A stretch of DNA of 64,000 bases from Pseudomonas campi (GCF_013200955.2 NZ_CP053697.2:1736001-1800000), one strand, 5' to 3'; numbered from the stretch's first letter, positions 29,788 to 42,321 are shown. The notes: a model not told the origin generated them from the letters alone. Numbers and translations: made by a program.

Positions 29788-30475
29788 CTATCGGCTGTTG
29801 ATCTTCGATTGGGACGGCACGCTGGTGGATTCCATCGGTCGTATCGTGGCGGCCATGCGTCTGGCGGCCGAGCAGTGCGGCTTGCCGCAGCTTGATGATG
29901 CGGCGATCAAGGGCATTATCGGCTTGGGTTTGCCCGAGGCTATTCGCAGTCTGTATCCGCAGCTTGAGGATTACGCCTTGGTCGAGCGCTTTCGCGCTGC
30001 TTACAGCGATCAATATCTGCTGCTGGAGAGTGAGCCTTCGGCGCTGTTTCCTGGCGTAGCCGAGTCGCTTGAGGCGTTTCGTGCGCAGGGCTATCGCCTG
30101 GCGGTGGCGACTGGCAAGAGTCGCCATGGCCTGCAGCGGGTGCTGCAGGGGCGTGGCTGGCTGGATTATTTCGATGTCACTCGCTGCGCCGACGAGACGG
30201 CCAGCAAGCCGCATCCGCTGATGCTGCAGGAAATCCTCACCCATTGCCGCATGGCGCCCGAGCAGGCGCTGATGGTGGGGGATTCGGTATTCGATCTGCA
30301 GATGGCCAGCAATGCCGGTATCGATTCGGTGGCGGTGGGTTTCGGCGCGCAGCCGCTGGACAGTTTGCGGGTTCACGGGCCGCGCCTGGCAATCAATGAG
30401 TTTTCCGAGTTGCGCACCTGGTTGGGTGCGCACATACATGAAAAGACGCTTGGGGTGGGTGAATATGTCGGATGA
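29780..30475 (+). CDS. HAD-superfamily phosphatase (Gph-like)
   Basis: 231 residues from a GTG start that overlaps the rluC stop by 8 bp. HAD motif I is D10-W-D12-G-T, motif II/III region [10 protein letters not shown] and KPHP, motif [13 protein letters not shown]. It resembles phosphoglycolate phosphatase-like enzymes with a cap domain between residues 16 and 80. The substrate is unknown. It overlaps the next gene by 11 bp. Confidence 0.9.
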   Translation: MRDYRLLIFDWDGTLVDSIGRIVAAMRLAAEQCGLPQLDDAAIKGIIGLGLPEAIRSLYPQLEDYALVERFRAAYSDQYLLLESEPSALFPGVAESLEAFRAQGYRLAVATGKSRHGLQRVLQGRGWLDYFDVTRCADETASKPHPLMLQEILTHCRMAPEQALMVGDSVFDLQMASNAGIDSVAVGFGAQPLDSLRVHGPRLAINEFSELRTWLGAHIHEKTLGVGEYVG

Positions 30476-31445
30476 ATGGAAAGCATCGGCCGCCGCTGGT
30501 GGTGACGATAAAAGCTGGAAGTTGCTGGAGAAAACCCTGCTGGCCGGTGTGCAGGAGCAGCGTCGTGCGCGGCGCTGGGGGATTTTCTTCAAGGCACTGA
30601 CCTTTATTTACCTGTTCGGTGCGCTGGCACTGTTTATTCCCAAGCTGGATCTGCAGCAGAGTGCGGGGGTTGGCAAGGAACACACCGCGCTGATCGAGGT
30701 GCGCGGGATGATCATGGCGGATGAGGAGGCCAGTGCCGACAATGTGGTCAGCAGTCTGCGTGCCGCCTTCGAGGATACAAAGACCAAGGGCATCGTGCTG
30801 CGCATCAACAGTCCGGGCGGTAGTCCGGTGCAGTCCGGCTATATCTACGACGAGATCAAGCGCCTGCGTGGCGAGTATCCGGATACCAAGGTGTATGCGG
30901 TGATCAGCGATCTGGGGGCTTCCGGCGCCTATTACATTGCCAGTGCTGCCGATCAGATCTATGCCGACAAGGCCAGTCTGGTGGGCTCCATTGGCGTTAC
31001 GGCGGCCACTTTCGGTTTTGTCGGGGTAATGGAGAAGGTTGGTGTGGATCGTCGCGTCTATACCTCGGGTGAGCACAAGGCTTTCCTCGATCCGTTCCAG
31101 CCGCAGAAGGCCGAGGAAACCCAGTTCTGGCAGGGTGTGCTGGAAACCACGCACAAGCAGTTTATCGAGAGCGTGAAGAAGGGTCGTGGTGAGCGCCTGA
31201 AAACAGCGGAGCATCCGGAGCTGTTCTCCGGGTTGATCTGGTCGGGTGAGCAGGCGCTTGAGCTGGGGCTGGTCGACGCGCTGGGTAGCAGTAGTTTCGT
31301 CGCGCGCGAAGTGATCAAAGCGAAAGACCTGGTCGATTACACCCGTGAGGAGACTCCGTTCGATCGCTTTGCCAAGAAGCTGGGTGCCAGCGTGGCGGAG
31401 CGTCTGGCCATCGTAATGGGCTTCCAGGGGGCGTCTCTGCGCTGA
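30465..31445 (+). CDS. sppA: Signal peptide peptidase SppA-type protease
   Basis: 326 residues, short SppA (36K type). One N-terminal membrane helix (about 39-59), then the crotonase-like protease domain. The catalytic pair is visible: Ser153 in DLGASGAYYIA and Lys205 in GEHKAFLDPF, the same 52-residue spacing as S147/K199 in Bacillus SppA. It degrades cleaved signal peptides or membrane fragments on the periplasmic side. Last gene of the rluC-HAD-sppA operon, followed by a terminator. Confidence 0.93.
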   Translation: MSDEWKASAAAGGDDKSWKLLEKTLLAGVQEQRRARRWGIFFKALTFIYLFGALALFIPKLDLQQSAGVGKEHTALIEVRGMIMADEEASADNVVSSLRAAFEDTKTKGIVLRINSPGGSPVQSGYIYDEIKRLRGEYPDTKVYAVISDLGASGAYYIASAADQIYADKASLVGSIGVTAATFGFVGVMEKVGVDRRVYTSGEHKAFLDPFQPQKAEETQFWQGVLETTHKQFIESVKKGRGERLKTAEHPELFSGLIWSGEQALELGLVDALGSSSFVAREVIKAKDLVDYTREETPFDRFAKKLGASVAERLAIVMGFQGASLR

Positions 31446-31463
31446 GCTGTTGCTGTCGAAGAG

Positions 31464-31485
31464 GCCCGGCTTGCCGGGCTTTTTC
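31464..31485 (+). terminator. Terminator after sppA
   Basis: Stem GCCCGGC / GCCGGGC with a TT loop followed by five T, 20 bases after the sppA stop and just before the converging maf gene. Confidence 0.85.
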
Positions 31486-31495
31486 ATTTATGGGC

Positions 31496-32074
31496 TCAGG
31501 GAATGCTCAGGCCTTCGTTGTGCAGCATGCTGACCAGGCGGATCAGTGGCAGGCCGACCAGGCTGGTGGTGTCCGTGCCTTCGGTGGTGCGAAACAGGCT
31601 GACGCCGAGTCCTTCGGCCTTGAAGCTGCCGGCACAGTCGTAGGGTTGCTCGGCTTGCAGGTAGCGGGTGATCTGCGCTTCGTCGAGTGAGCGAAAATGT
31701 ACGGTGAAAGGTACGGCGTCGACCTGGCAGTGTCCCGTGCTGCTGTTGAGCAGGGCCAGGCTGGTGAGGAAAGTAACGCTGTTGCCGCTGGCTGCCAGTA
31801 GTTGATGCTTGGCGCGGGCAAAGTCATGGGGCTTGCCGATGATGTGCTCGCCCAGTACGGCGACCTGATCCGAACCGATGATCAGGTGGTGCGGGTATTG
31901 CCCGCTCAGGGCGCGCGCCTTGGCTTCGGCGAGGCGGCGTACCAGTGCTGTGGCGCTTTCGCCGGGTGTCGGCGTTTCGTCGATGTCTGGGCTGCTCCAT
32001 ATAAAAGGATGGCGCAGGCGGGTCAATAATTCGCGGCGGTAAGCTGAGCTTGAGGCGAGTACCAGGGGTAGCAT
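31496..32074 (-). CDS. Maf-family nucleotide pyrophosphatase (YceF type)
   Basis: 192 residues. LASSSAYRRELL at the N-terminus is the Maf substrate-binding motif, followed by DIDETP, EAKA and IIGSDQV with the catalytic Asp. The YceF subgroup hydrolyses m7GTP and limits misincorporation of modified nucleotides. It is encoded next to but divergent from yceD, as in E. coli. About 100 bases separate the two starts. Confidence 0.93.
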   Translation of the reverse strand: MLPLVLASSSAYRRELLTRLRHPFIWSSPDIDETPTPGESATALVRRLAEAKARALSGQYPHHLIIGSDQVAVLGEHIIGKPHDFARAKHQLLAASGNSVTFLTSLALLNSSTGHCQVDAVPFTVHFRSLDEAQITRYLQAEQPYDCAGSFKAEGLGVSLFRTTEGTDTTSLVGLPLIRLVSMLHNEGLSIP

Positions 32075-32139
32075 GGGCTTCTCCTGAAAAAAGCGAATTT
32101 TAGCCAGTGCGCTGCCTGGCGCACAGGGCTGAATTTCCT

Positions 32140-32168
32140 TTGACAGGGTGGGGGTGCGTCCCTAGAAT
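32140..32168 (+). promoter_or_regulatory. Near-consensus sigma70 promoter of yceD-rpmF-plsX
   Basis: TTGACA at 32140-32145, spacer 17, TAGAAT at 32163-32168. Transcription is expected near 32175, three bases before the yceD ATG at 32178, so the message should be leaderless or nearly so. Confidence 0.85.
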
Positions 32169-32177
32169 GTCGCGCCT

Positions 32178-32705
32178 ATGTTGAATGGACCGATTCCACC
32201 CCACGTTGATCCGCGCAAACTCGCTGATCGCGGCGTTACCCTCGAAGGGTCGATGCCGCTGGCAAGTTTCGAGCGTCTCTGCGACCCGCTGGTCGATAAC
32301 GCCGGTATGGTGCACGCGAAGCTAGCCTTCGTGCGTGGTGAGCGACGTGCTGTGAGTATTCACAGTGAGCTCAAGGTTGAGGTCAAGATGATTTGCCAGC
32401 GTTGTCTGGAACTGGTCGTCCTGCCGATCCAAAGCGAGTGTGATTACGCGGTGGTGAAGGAAGGTGCGGATACCCAGTCGCTGCCTCAGGGCTATGACGC
32501 GCTTGAAGTGGGTGAGGATCCTCTGGATCTGCTGGCGTTGGTCGAAGATGAGCTGTTGCTCGCTCTGCCCATCATTCCGGCCCATGCTCATGAAGATTGC
32601 CAGCAGCCGGCCGGTCTCGAAGAGCCCGAGTCGAGCGAGGACGAGGTACCGCGGTCCAACCCGTTCAGTGTTTTGGCGCAGTTAAAGCGTGACCCAAACG
32701 TTTAG
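32178..32705 (+). CDS. yceD: YceD, 23S rRNA accumulation protein
   Basis: 175 residues, DUF177/YceD family, needed for normal 23S rRNA levels in E. coli and plants. The conserved motif MICQRCLE (Cys-x2-Cys) near residue 72 and an acidic C-terminal half are typical. The start is fixed by the promoter and by family alignment of the N-terminus. Next gene is rpmF, 13 bases on, with an AGGAG site. Confidence 0.93.
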   Translation: MLNGPIPPHVDPRKLADRGVTLEGSMPLASFERLCDPLVDNAGMVHAKLAFVRGERRAVSIHSELKVEVKMICQRCLELVVLPIQSECDYAVVKEGADTQSLPQGYDALEVGEDPLDLLALVEDELLLALPIIPAHAHEDCQQPAGLEEPESSEDEVPRSNPFSVLAQLKRDPNV

Positions 32706-32718
32706 GAGTTAATCAGTT

Positions 32719-32901
32719 ATGGCTGTTCAGCAGAACAAAAAATCCCGCTCTGCCCGCGACATGCGTCGTTCCCACGATGCTCTCGAGGCCAGCACTCTGT
32801 CCGTCGAGAAGAGCACCGGTGAAGTTCACCTGCGCCACCACGTATCTCCGGAAGGCGTATACCGTGGTCGCAAAGTGATCGACAAGGGCGCTGACGAGTA
32901 A
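32719..32901 (+). CDS. rpmF: 50S ribosomal protein L32
   Basis: 60 residues: [19 protein letters not shown] at the start and a C-terminal [15 protein letters not shown]. It has no zinc-binding cysteines, as in E. coli L32. Located between yceD and plsX, an arrangement that ties ribosome synthesis to fatty-acid synthesis. Confidence 0.98.
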   Translation: MAVQQNKKSRSARDMRRSHDALEASTLSVEKSTGEVHLRHHVSPEGVYRGRKVIDKGADE

Positions 32902-32904
32902 TCC

Positions 32905-33915
32905 TTGTCCGCTCCGCTGATCGCGATTGATGCAATGGGTGGGGACTTCGGTCCCCACTGCATTGTTCCAGCCAGCATCGCCTGTCTGGTTGAGTTTCCC
33001 TCGTTACATCTGGTCCTCGTCGGCCAAGCCCCCATTCTTGAAGAACTGATCGCCCGGCATCCTGCTGTGGATCGCGCACGCCTGCACGTCGAACATGCCA
33101 GCGAAGTGATCGGCATGGACGAGCGTCCTTCCCAGGCGCTGCGTGGCAAGCCCGATGCTTCCATGCGTGTGGCGCTGGAACTGGTGCGCAGTGGGCGCGC
33201 GCAGGCCTGCGTCAGTGCCGGTAATACCGGGGCCTTGATGGCGCTGTCGCGCTACGTGCTGAAAACCCTGCCGGGCATTGATCGCCCGGCGATGGTCAGC
33301 CCGGTGCCGACCGCTACGGGCAGCTGTCAGTTGCTCGATCTGGGGGCGAACGTCGATTGCAGTGCCGAGCACCTCTACCAGTTTGCCGTAATGGGCTCGG
33401 TAGCGGCCGAAGCATTGGGCGTCGCCAATCCTCGAGTGGCGCTGCTGAACGTCGGTACCGAAGAGGTGAAGGGCAACCAGCAGGTCAAGCTGGCGGCGAG
33501 TCTGTTGCAGCAGGCTCATGGCTTGAATTACACCGGTTTTATCGAGGGTGACGGCCTCTATCGTGGTGAGGCGGATGTGGTGGTGTGCGACGGTTTCGTC
33601 GGCAACATCCTGCTCAAGTCCAGCGAAGGTCTGGCAGCCATGATCTCGGCGCGGATCGAGAACCTGTTTACCGCCAATATCGCTGCGCGACTGGTGGGCA
33701 GCATGGCCTTGCCGCTGCTGCGCCGCTTGCAGGGCGATTTGACGCCGGCGCGGCACAACGGTGCGAGCTTTCTCGGTCTGCAGGGGATTGTGGTGAAAAG
33801 CCATGGCGCTGCGGGGGTAGAGGGCTTCCAGAGTGCCATTCGTCGCGCCTTGATCGAAGTCCGCGAGAACCTGCCACAGCGCCTGCATGGGCGTCTCGAA
33901 GATCTGTTGCTCTAG
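32905..33915 (+). CDS. plsX: Phosphate acyltransferase PlsX
   Basis: 336 residues from a TTG start (reading [17 protein letters not shown]). PlsX converts acyl-ACP to acyl-phosphate for phospholipid synthesis. Conserved DAMGGD near the N-terminus, [10 protein letters not shown] and [13 protein letters not shown] are seen. Starts 3 bases after the rpmF stop. A strong terminator-like hairpin follows, before fabD. Confidence 0.96.
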   Translation: MSAPLIAIDAMGGDFGPHCIVPASIACLVEFPSLHLVLVGQAPILEELIARHPAVDRARLHVEHASEVIGMDERPSQALRGKPDASMRVALELVRSGRAQACVSAGNTGALMALSRYVLKTLPGIDRPAMVSPVPTATGSCQLLDLGANVDCSAEHLYQFAVMGSVAAEALGVANPRVALLNVGTEEVKGNQQVKLAASLLQQAHGLNYTGFIEGDGLYRGEADVVVCDGFVGNILLKSSEGLAAMISARIENLFTANIAARLVGSMALPLLRRLQGDLTPARHNGASFLGLQGIVVKSHGAAGVEGFQSAIRRALIEVRENLPQRLHGRLEDLLL

Positions 33916-33947
33916 CCGATTCCACGGCGCGCATTCGAACATCTGAG

Positions 33948-33982
33948 AAAACCTGCGGTCTGGTCTGTGACCGCAGGTTTTT
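33948..33982 (+). terminator. Terminator between plsX and fabD
   Basis: 12-bp stem AAACCTGCGGTC / GACCGCAGGTTT with an 8-base loop and five T. It separates yceD-rpmF-plsX from fabD-fabG, so fabD should have its own promoter or depend on readthrough. Confidence 0.88.
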
Positions 33983-34066
33983 CCGTGTCATCCAATCTGC
34001 AGTCCTGTGCCTGGCTCTGCCGGGTATGCAATCCCCCAAACGATCAGTAAATAAGGGAAAGTTTTG

Positions 34067-35005
34067 ATGTCTACCTCCCTCGCATTTGTCTTTCCTGGCC
34101 AAGGCTCGCAGTCGCTCGGCATGCTGGCCGAGATTGGCGCACAGCGGTCGCTGATCCGCGATGCGTTCAACGAGGCAGCCGATGCCCTCGGTTATGACCT
34201 GTGGGCACTGACCCAGCAAGGGCCGGAAGAGCGACTCAACCAGACCGACAAGACCCAGCCGGCCATCCTGGCGGCTTCCATTGCCCTGTGGCGTCTGTGG
34301 CAGGCTGAAGGTGGCGCGCAGCCCGCTTTCGTCGCCGGGCATAGCCTGGGTGAGTATTCGGCGCTGGTGGCGGCTGGCAGCATCGGCTTTGCCGAGGCGC
34401 TCAAGCTGGTCGAGCTGCGTGGCCAGCTGATGCAGCAGGCCGTGCCGGCCGGGCAGGGCGGCATGGCGGCGATTCTCGGTCTGGACGATGCCGATGTGCT
34501 GGCGGCCTGCGCCGAAGCAGCCAATGGTGAAGTGGTCAGTGCGGTGAACTTCAACGCTCCCGGTCAGGTGGTGATTGCCGGTGGCGCGGCCGCTGTCGAG
34601 CGTGCCATCGAAGCTTGCAAGGCGCGTGGCGCCAAGCGTGCCATGCCGCTGCCGGTCAGCGTGCCGTCGCACTGTGCGCTGATGCGCCCGGCGGCAGAGA
34701 AATTCGCCGAGGCGGTCGCCGCCCTGAACTGGCAGGCGCCGCAGATTGCCCTGGTGCAGAACGTCACGGCGGCGGTGCCGGCCGATCTGGATAGCCTCAA
34801 GCGTGATCTGCTGGCGCAGCTCTACAGTCCGGTCCGCTGGGTGGAAACTATCGTGCTGCTGGCTGAGCAAGGCGTCACCGACCTGGTCGAGTGTGGCCCC
34901 GGCAAGGTCCTTGCAGGCTTGAACAAGCGTTGCGTCAAAGGCATCAATACTCACAATCTGGAAACCCCGGACGCTTTCGCAGCGGTTCGCGCGGCGCTGG
35001 TTTGA
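34067..35005 (+). CDS. fabD: Malonyl-CoA:ACP transacylase
   Basis: FabD, 312 residues, loads malonyl groups onto acyl carrier protein. FPGQGSQ at the N-terminus, nucleophile Ser93 in GHSLGEYSA, and VSVPSHCALM with the catalytic His. ATG at 34067 was preferred over the TTG directly before it. First enzyme gene of the fab cluster. Confidence 0.97.
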   Translation: MSTSLAFVFPGQGSQSLGMLAEIGAQRSLIRDAFNEAADALGYDLWALTQQGPEERLNQTDKTQPAILAASIALWRLWQAEGGAQPAFVAGHSLGEYSALVAAGSIGFAEALKLVELRGQLMQQAVPAGQGGMAAILGLDDADVLAACAEAANGEVVSAVNFNAPGQVVIAGGAAAVERAIEACKARGAKRAMPLPVSVPSHCALMRPAAEKFAEAVAALNWQAPQIALVQNVTAAVPADLDSLKRDLLAQLYSPVRWVETIVLLAEQGVTDLVECGPGKVLAGLNKRCVKGINTHNLETPDAFAAVRAALV

Positions 35006-35025
35006 TTAAGCAAGGAGAGACCTCT

Positions 35026-35769
35026 ATGAGTCTGCAAGGCAAGGTTGCATTGGTAACGGGCGCGAGCCGTGGCATCGGCCAGGCTATCGCTTTCGAGCTG
35101 GGTCGCCAGGGCGCCGTGGTCGTCGGTACCGCCACCTCCGCTGCGGGTGCCGAGCGTATTGGTGAAGCGTTCAAGGCCGAGGGTATTCAGGGCGCTGGCC
35201 TGGTTCTGGATGTCGGTAGCGATGAGTCGGTAGCCGCTGTTCTCGAGCAGATCCAGAAGGATTTCGGTGCCGTGGCCATTCTGGTCAACAATGCCGGCAT
35301 CACCCGCGACAACCTGATGCTGCGGATGAAGGATGACGAATGGTTCGATGTCATCAACACCAACCTCAACAGCCTGTTCCGCCTGTCCAAGGCCGTGCTG
35401 CGCGGCATGACCAAGGCCCGCTGGGGGCGCATCATCAGCATCGGCTCGGTGGTCGGTGCCATGGGCAATGCCGGGCAGGTCAACTACGCTGCTGCCAAGG
35501 CTGGTCTGGAAGGTTTTGGTCGCGCCCTGGCGCGTGAGGTGGGTTCGCGTGCTATCACCGTCAACTCGGTGGCGCCGGGCTTTATCGATACCGATATGAC
35601 TCGAGAGCTGCCGGAAGCCCAGCGCGAAGCGTTGTTGACCCAGATTCCCCTGGGCCGTCTGGGCCAGGCCGAGGAAATCGCCAAGGTGGTCGGTTTCCTC
35701 GCCTCCGACGGCGCAGCCTATGTCACTGGCGCCACTGTGCCGGTGAATGGCGGCATGTACATGAGCTGA
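35026..35769 (+). CDS. fabG: 3-oxoacyl-ACP reductase
   Basis: FabG, 247 residues, NADPH-dependent short-chain dehydrogenase. Cofactor loop TGASRGIG, NNAGITRDNL, and catalytic Tyr154/Lys158 in YAAAKAG. The C-terminus ends VTGATVPVNGGMYMS, as is normal for FabG. AGGAGA ribosome site upstream. Confidence 0.97.
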   Translation: MSLQGKVALVTGASRGIGQAIAFELGRQGAVVVGTATSAAGAERIGEAFKAEGIQGAGLVLDVGSDESVAAVLEQIQKDFGAVAILVNNAGITRDNLMLRMKDDEWFDVINTNLNSLFRLSKAVLRGMTKARWGRIISIGSVVGAMGNAGQVNYAAAKAGLEGFGRALAREVGSRAITVNSVAPGFIDTDMTRELPEAQREALLTQIPLGRLGQAEEIAKVVGFLASDGAAYVTGATVPVNGGMYMS

Positions 35770-35882
35770 ATGTGACTCGGCGCTTCAGGAAATTGTCATA
35801 AAAGCTGTCTAAAGTCCGTTACAAAAGTGCAATCAGCGGCAGACAGCGCTGTGAACTGTTCTGGAAGGGCTTGGCGTTTGGC

Positions 35883-35910
35883 TTGAAAGTTAGAAAACCC
35901 TTTCTATACA
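35883..35910 (+). promoter_or_regulatory. acpP promoter
   Basis: TTGAAA (35883-35888), 16-base spacer, TATACA (35905-35910), in the 189-base gap between fabG and acpP. A dedicated strong promoter fits the very high cellular level of ACP. Confidence 0.7.
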
Positions 35911-35958
35911 CTGCGGCTCAGCTGCACGGATCTTTTTCCATAGGAGTGAAAACTAGAC

Positions 35959-36192
35959 ATGAGCACCATCGAAGAACGCGTCAAGAAAATCGTCGCCGAG
36001 CAACTGGGCGTTAAAGAAGACGAAGTCACCAACAGTGCTTCCTTCGTCGAAGACCTGGGTGCCGACTCCCTTGACACCGTTGAGCTGGTGATGGCTCTGG
36101 AAGAGGAATTCGAGACTGAAATCCCGGACGAGCAAGCTGAGAAAATCACCACCGTTCAGGAAGCCATCGACTACATCAACGCCCACGGCTGA
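35959..36192 (+). CDS. acpP: Acyl carrier protein
   Basis: 77 residues, strongly acidic. The 4'-phosphopantetheine site is Ser37 in [10 protein letters not shown]. It carries acyl chains for fatty acid, lipid A and other syntheses. Flanked by its own promoter and a downstream hairpin with T-run. Confidence 0.98.
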   Translation: MSTIEERVKKIVAEQLGVKEDEVTNSASFVEDLGADSLDTVELVMALEEEFETEIPDEQAEKITTVQEAIDYINAHG

Positions 36193-36222
36193 TTGATCGT
36201 AATCGACGGTTTTCGGACCAGG

Positions 36223-36260
36223 AAAAGCCGCACTGCCCCTCACGAGGCGTGCGGTTTTTC
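36223..36260 (+). terminator. Terminator/attenuator after acpP
   Basis: Outer stem CCGCAC / GTGCGG with inner GCC / GGC pairing, followed by five T. It would give a short monocistronic acpP message, with partial readthrough into fabF. Confidence 0.8.
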
Positions 36261-36304
36261 TTTAATGGGCCGCTTAGTGGCAAACAGAACAAGAGGATTT
36301 CGCA

Positions 36305-37548
<1,244 letters not shown>

Positions 37549-37549
<1 letters not shown>

Positions 37550-38364
37550 TGCTGAGCTGGGTCGACGGCCAGCCGGCCACGCAGCTTTCCATCCTTGATC
37601 GCGGCCTGGCCTATGGCGATGGTCTGTTCGAGACCATCGCCGTGCAGCGCGGCCAGCCGCGCTTGCTGGCGCGGCACCTGGCGCGCTTGCAGCAGGGCGC
37701 GCAACGCCTGTCCCTGGCGCTTGATCTGCAAGTCGTGCAGGCCGAGTTACTGGCCTTCTGTGCCGAGCTGGGCGAAGGCGTGGCCAAGTTGATCGTCACC
37801 CGTGGCGAAGGCTTGCGCGGTTATGCGCCGCCGCAACCAACCCGGCCCTGCCGTGTTCTGTTGGGTAATCCCGCGCCGGTCTATCCGCCTGTGCATGCCG
37901 AGCAGGGCGTGTGCCTGTTCCCCTGTGTCACCCGCCTGGCCGAGCAGCCGCTGCTGGCAGGTCTCAAGCACCTCAATCGCCTCGAGCAGGTTTTGGCCCG
38001 TGCCGAATGGCAGGACCCGGCCTATGCCGAGGGCTTGATGTGCGACAGCTCGGGGCGGGTGATCGAAGGTGTCTACAGCAACCTGTTCCTGTGCCGGGAT
38101 GGTCAATTGCTGACGGCCGATCTATCGCGCTGCGGCGTGGCGGGGGTGATGCGTGCCGAGGTGCTGGCCCAGGCCGAAGCGCTCGGGATAGTCGTGCACA
38201 TCCGCGATATCAGCCGCGCAGAACTGCTCGCCGCCGATGAGGTGTTTCTCTGCAACAGCCTCTACGGCATCTGGCCGGTGCGCGAATTGCAGGGCCACGA
38301 CTGGCCGGTAGGCCCGCTCACCCGTAAACTGCAGGCCATTATCCGCAGTCTTCTGGATTCCTGA
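37549..38364 (+). CDS. pabC: 4-amino-4-deoxychorismate lyase
   Basis: PabC, 271 residues, fold-type IV PLP enzyme that releases p-aminobenzoate and pyruvate in folate synthesis. The PLP lysine is Lys140 in LKHLNRLEQV; DRGLAYGDGLFETI at the N-terminus is the family signature. Its position between fabF and mltG is the usual one in gammaproteobacteria. Confidence 0.95.
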
Positions 38365-38367
38365 TTC

Positions 38368-39405
38368 GTGATTCGCAAGTTTTTGCTGCTGCTCGCCGCA
38401 GGTGTGCTGCTGCTCGTGTTGTCTTTGGCACTGGCGGCCTGGCGTATGCATTCGGTGTTGCAGCAACCGCTGCAGCTAAGTGAGGAACGCCTGCTGATTG
38501 TTGAGCCCGGTGCTACGCCTGGCGGCCTGCTCAATCAGCTGGAGGGCGAAGGCGTGCTGGATGGCGCCTTCTGGTTGCGCCTGTACTGGCGCTTCAACCT
38601 GACCGGGCAGCCGCTGCACAGCGGCGAATACCGCCTGCTGCCAGCCCAGACTGCCCAGGACCTGCTCGGCATCTGGCAGCGTGGCGAGGTGGTGCAATAC
38701 AGCCTGACCCTTGTCGAAGGCTGGAGCTTTCGCCAGGTACGCGCGGCCCTGCACAAGCAGGTTGCCCTGAAGCAGACCCTGGCCGGGCTCGACGATGCCG
38801 CCTTGATGACCAGGCTCGGTCAGCCGGGTGCCAACCCCGAGGGGCGCTTCTTCCCGGATACCTATCGCTATGTGCGCGGCATGAGCGACTTCGATCTGCT
38901 CAAGCAGGCCCATGCTCGCCTGACCGAGGTGCTGGAAGAGGAGTGGCAGCAGCGCGCCGAGGGTCTGCCCTATCGCAAGCCTTACGATGCGTTGATCATG
39001 GCTTCCATGGTGGAGAAGGAGACCGGTGTGCCGGCCGAGCGTGGCCAGATCGCCGGTGTGTTCGTCCGCCGTCTGCGTATGGGCATGCGCCTGCAGACCG
39101 ATCCGACAGTGATCTTCGGCCTCGGCGAGCGTTATAACGGCAACCTCACGCGCGCCCATCTGCGTGAGCCGACGCCGTATAACACCTACACCATCGATGG
39201 CATGCCACCGACGCCGATTGCCCTGGTCGGCCGCGAGGCGATCCATGCTGCATTGCACCCGGTGGCGGGCAAGAGCCTGTATTTCGTCGCGCGCGGCGAC
39301 GGCAGCCATGTATTCTCCGACTCCCTGGAGCAGCACAACCGCGCGGTGAGCGAGTATCAGCTCAAGCGTCGTGCCGACTACCGTTCCAGTCCAGCACCCC
39401 AATAA
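38368..39405 (+). CDS. mltG: Endolytic murein transglycosylase
   Basis: MltG, 345 residues, YceG family. GTG start, one N-terminal membrane helix (about 4-26), then a LysM-like and catalytic domain in the periplasm. Catalytic Glu216 in MVEKETGVP. It cuts nascent glycan strands and so sets strand length. It begins 3 bases after pabC. Confidence 0.95.
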   Translation: MIRKFLLLLAAGVLLLVLSLALAAWRMHSVLQQPLQLSEERLLIVEPGATPGGLLNQLEGEGVLDGAFWLRLYWRFNLTGQPLHSGEYRLLPAQTAQDLLGIWQRGEVVQYSLTLVEGWSFRQVRAALHKQVALKQTLAGLDDAALMTRLGQPGANPEGRFFPDTYRYVRGMSDFDLLKQAHARLTEVLEEEWQQRAEGLPYRKPYDALIMASMVEKETGVPAERGQIAGVFVRRLRMGMRLQTDPTVIFGLGERYNGNLTRAHLREPTPYNTYTIDGMPPTPIALVGREAIHAALHPVAGKSLYFVARGDGSHVFSDSLEQHNRAVSEYQLKRRADYRSSPAPQ

Positions 39406-41026
<1,621 letters not shown>

Positions 41027-41060
41027 AATCGAAAATTGGATAGTCTGCTAGGAATGTCGC

Positions 41061-41417
41061 ATGAGCTTGCCACCCAATCTTGGCCCGCGTAACGGAATCC
41101 TGTCCCTGACTATCAAGGACAAGTCCGTGCTCTACGCCGCCTATATGCCGTTCATCAAGAATGGCGGCTTGTTCATTCCCACTGCCAAGAGCTACAAGCT
41201 CGGTGATGAAGTGTTCATGTTGCTCAATCTGATGGACGAACCGGAGAAGATCCCGGTCGCCGGCAAGGTCGTCTGGATCACCCCGAAAGGTGCCCAGGGC
41301 AACCGCGCCGCTGGCGTTGGTGTGCAGTTCAACGATGGCGACAACACCGCGCGGAACAAGATCGAGACCTACCTGGCCGGTGCGCTGAAATCGGATCGTC
41401 CGACTCACACCATGTAA
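41061..41417 (+). CDS. pilZ: Type IV pilus assembly protein PilZ
   Basis: 118 residues, the founding PilZ protein required for type IV pilus biogenesis in Pseudomonas. It has the PilZ beta-barrel pattern (AGKVVWITPKG, AAGVGVQFND) but lacks the RxxxR c-di-GMP motif, as is known for this protein, which instead binds the PilB motor and FimX. Transcribed after holB. Confidence 0.94.
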   Translation: MSLPPNLGPRNGILSLTIKDKSVLYAAYMPFIKNGGLFIPTAKSYKLGDEVFMLLNLMDEPEKIPVAGKVVWITPKGAQGNRAAGVGVQFNDGDNTARNKIETYLAGALKSDRPTHTM

Positions 41418-41472
41418 TTCGTCCCAAGTGACTCTGCGCCACCTGTGAAGGTGGCGTTTTCGTTTAAGTGGT

Positions 41473-42261
41473 ATGCCCATGCTGATCGACTCCCATTGCC
41501 ACCTCGACCGCCTCGACCTGGCTCTCCATAACGGTTCCCTGGATGCCGCCCTCGACGCGGCGCGCGCTCGTGGCGTGGCGCATTTCCTCTGCATCGGTGT
41601 GAGTGCTGCCAACGCCGCGGCAGTCAAAGGCCTGGCCGAGCAGTACGCCGATGTCGATTGCTCGGTGGGGGTGCATCCGCTGGATCTGCAGCCGGGCGCC
41701 GCTCCGGTACTGGACTGGCTGCTGGCCGAGTTGAACCATCCGCATGTGGTGGCCATCGGCGAAACCGGCCTGGATTATCACTACGAACCGGAAGCGGCGG
41801 AGCTGCAGCAGCAGTCCTTCCGCCTGCACCTGGACGCCGCGCGAATCACCGGCAAACCAGTGATCGTGCATACCCGCGAGGCGCGTGCCGATACCCTGGC
41901 CCTGCTGCGCGAAGCCGCCTTGCCCCAGGCCGGCGTGCTGCACTGTTTCACCGAAGACTGGGACATGGCCAAGGCCGCGCTGGATCTAGGCTTCTATATT
42001 TCCCTGTCCGGCATCGTCACCTTCCGCAATGCCGACGCCCTGCGTGAAGTGGCGCGCAAGGTGCCGGCCGATCGCCTGCTGGTAGAAACCGACTCGCCTT
42101 ACCTGGCGCCGATTCCCTACCGCGGCAAGGCCAACCTGCCGCAGTACGTGCGTGAGGTGGCGGAGTTCCTGGCGCTGGTGCGCGGCGAGCGTTTCGAGGA
42201 TCTGGCCGCGCAGACCACGGCCAACTTCAAGCGTTTGTTTCCGCTGGCCCGCGTAGCCTGA
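41473..42261 (+). CDS. TatD-family metal-dependent DNase
   Basis: 262 residues. DSHCHLD near the N-terminus, GETGLDYHY, VIVHTREA and ETDSPYLAP contain the metal-binding His, Glu and Asp of the TatD TIM barrel. Likely a 3'-5' exonuclease of the YcfH/TatD group. A second in-frame ATG lies two codons downstream of the chosen start. Last gene of the holB-pilZ-tatD group. Confidence 0.93.
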   Translation: MPMLIDSHCHLDRLDLALHNGSLDAALDAARARGVAHFLCIGVSAANAAAVKGLAEQYADVDCSVGVHPLDLQPGAAPVLDWLLAELNHPHVVAIGETGLDYHYEPEAAELQQQSFRLHLDAARITGKPVIVHTREARADTLALLREAALPQAGVLHCFTEDWDMAKAALDLGFYISLSGIVTFRNADALREVARKVPADRLLVETDSPYLAPIPYRGKANLPQYVREVAEFLALVRGERFEDLAAQTTANFKRLFPLARVA

Positions 42262-42321
42262 GATATTGCCCGTAAGGAGTGAGCCCGCCGTTTTCGACGG
42301 AGCGCTGTCGCGCCGCAAACT

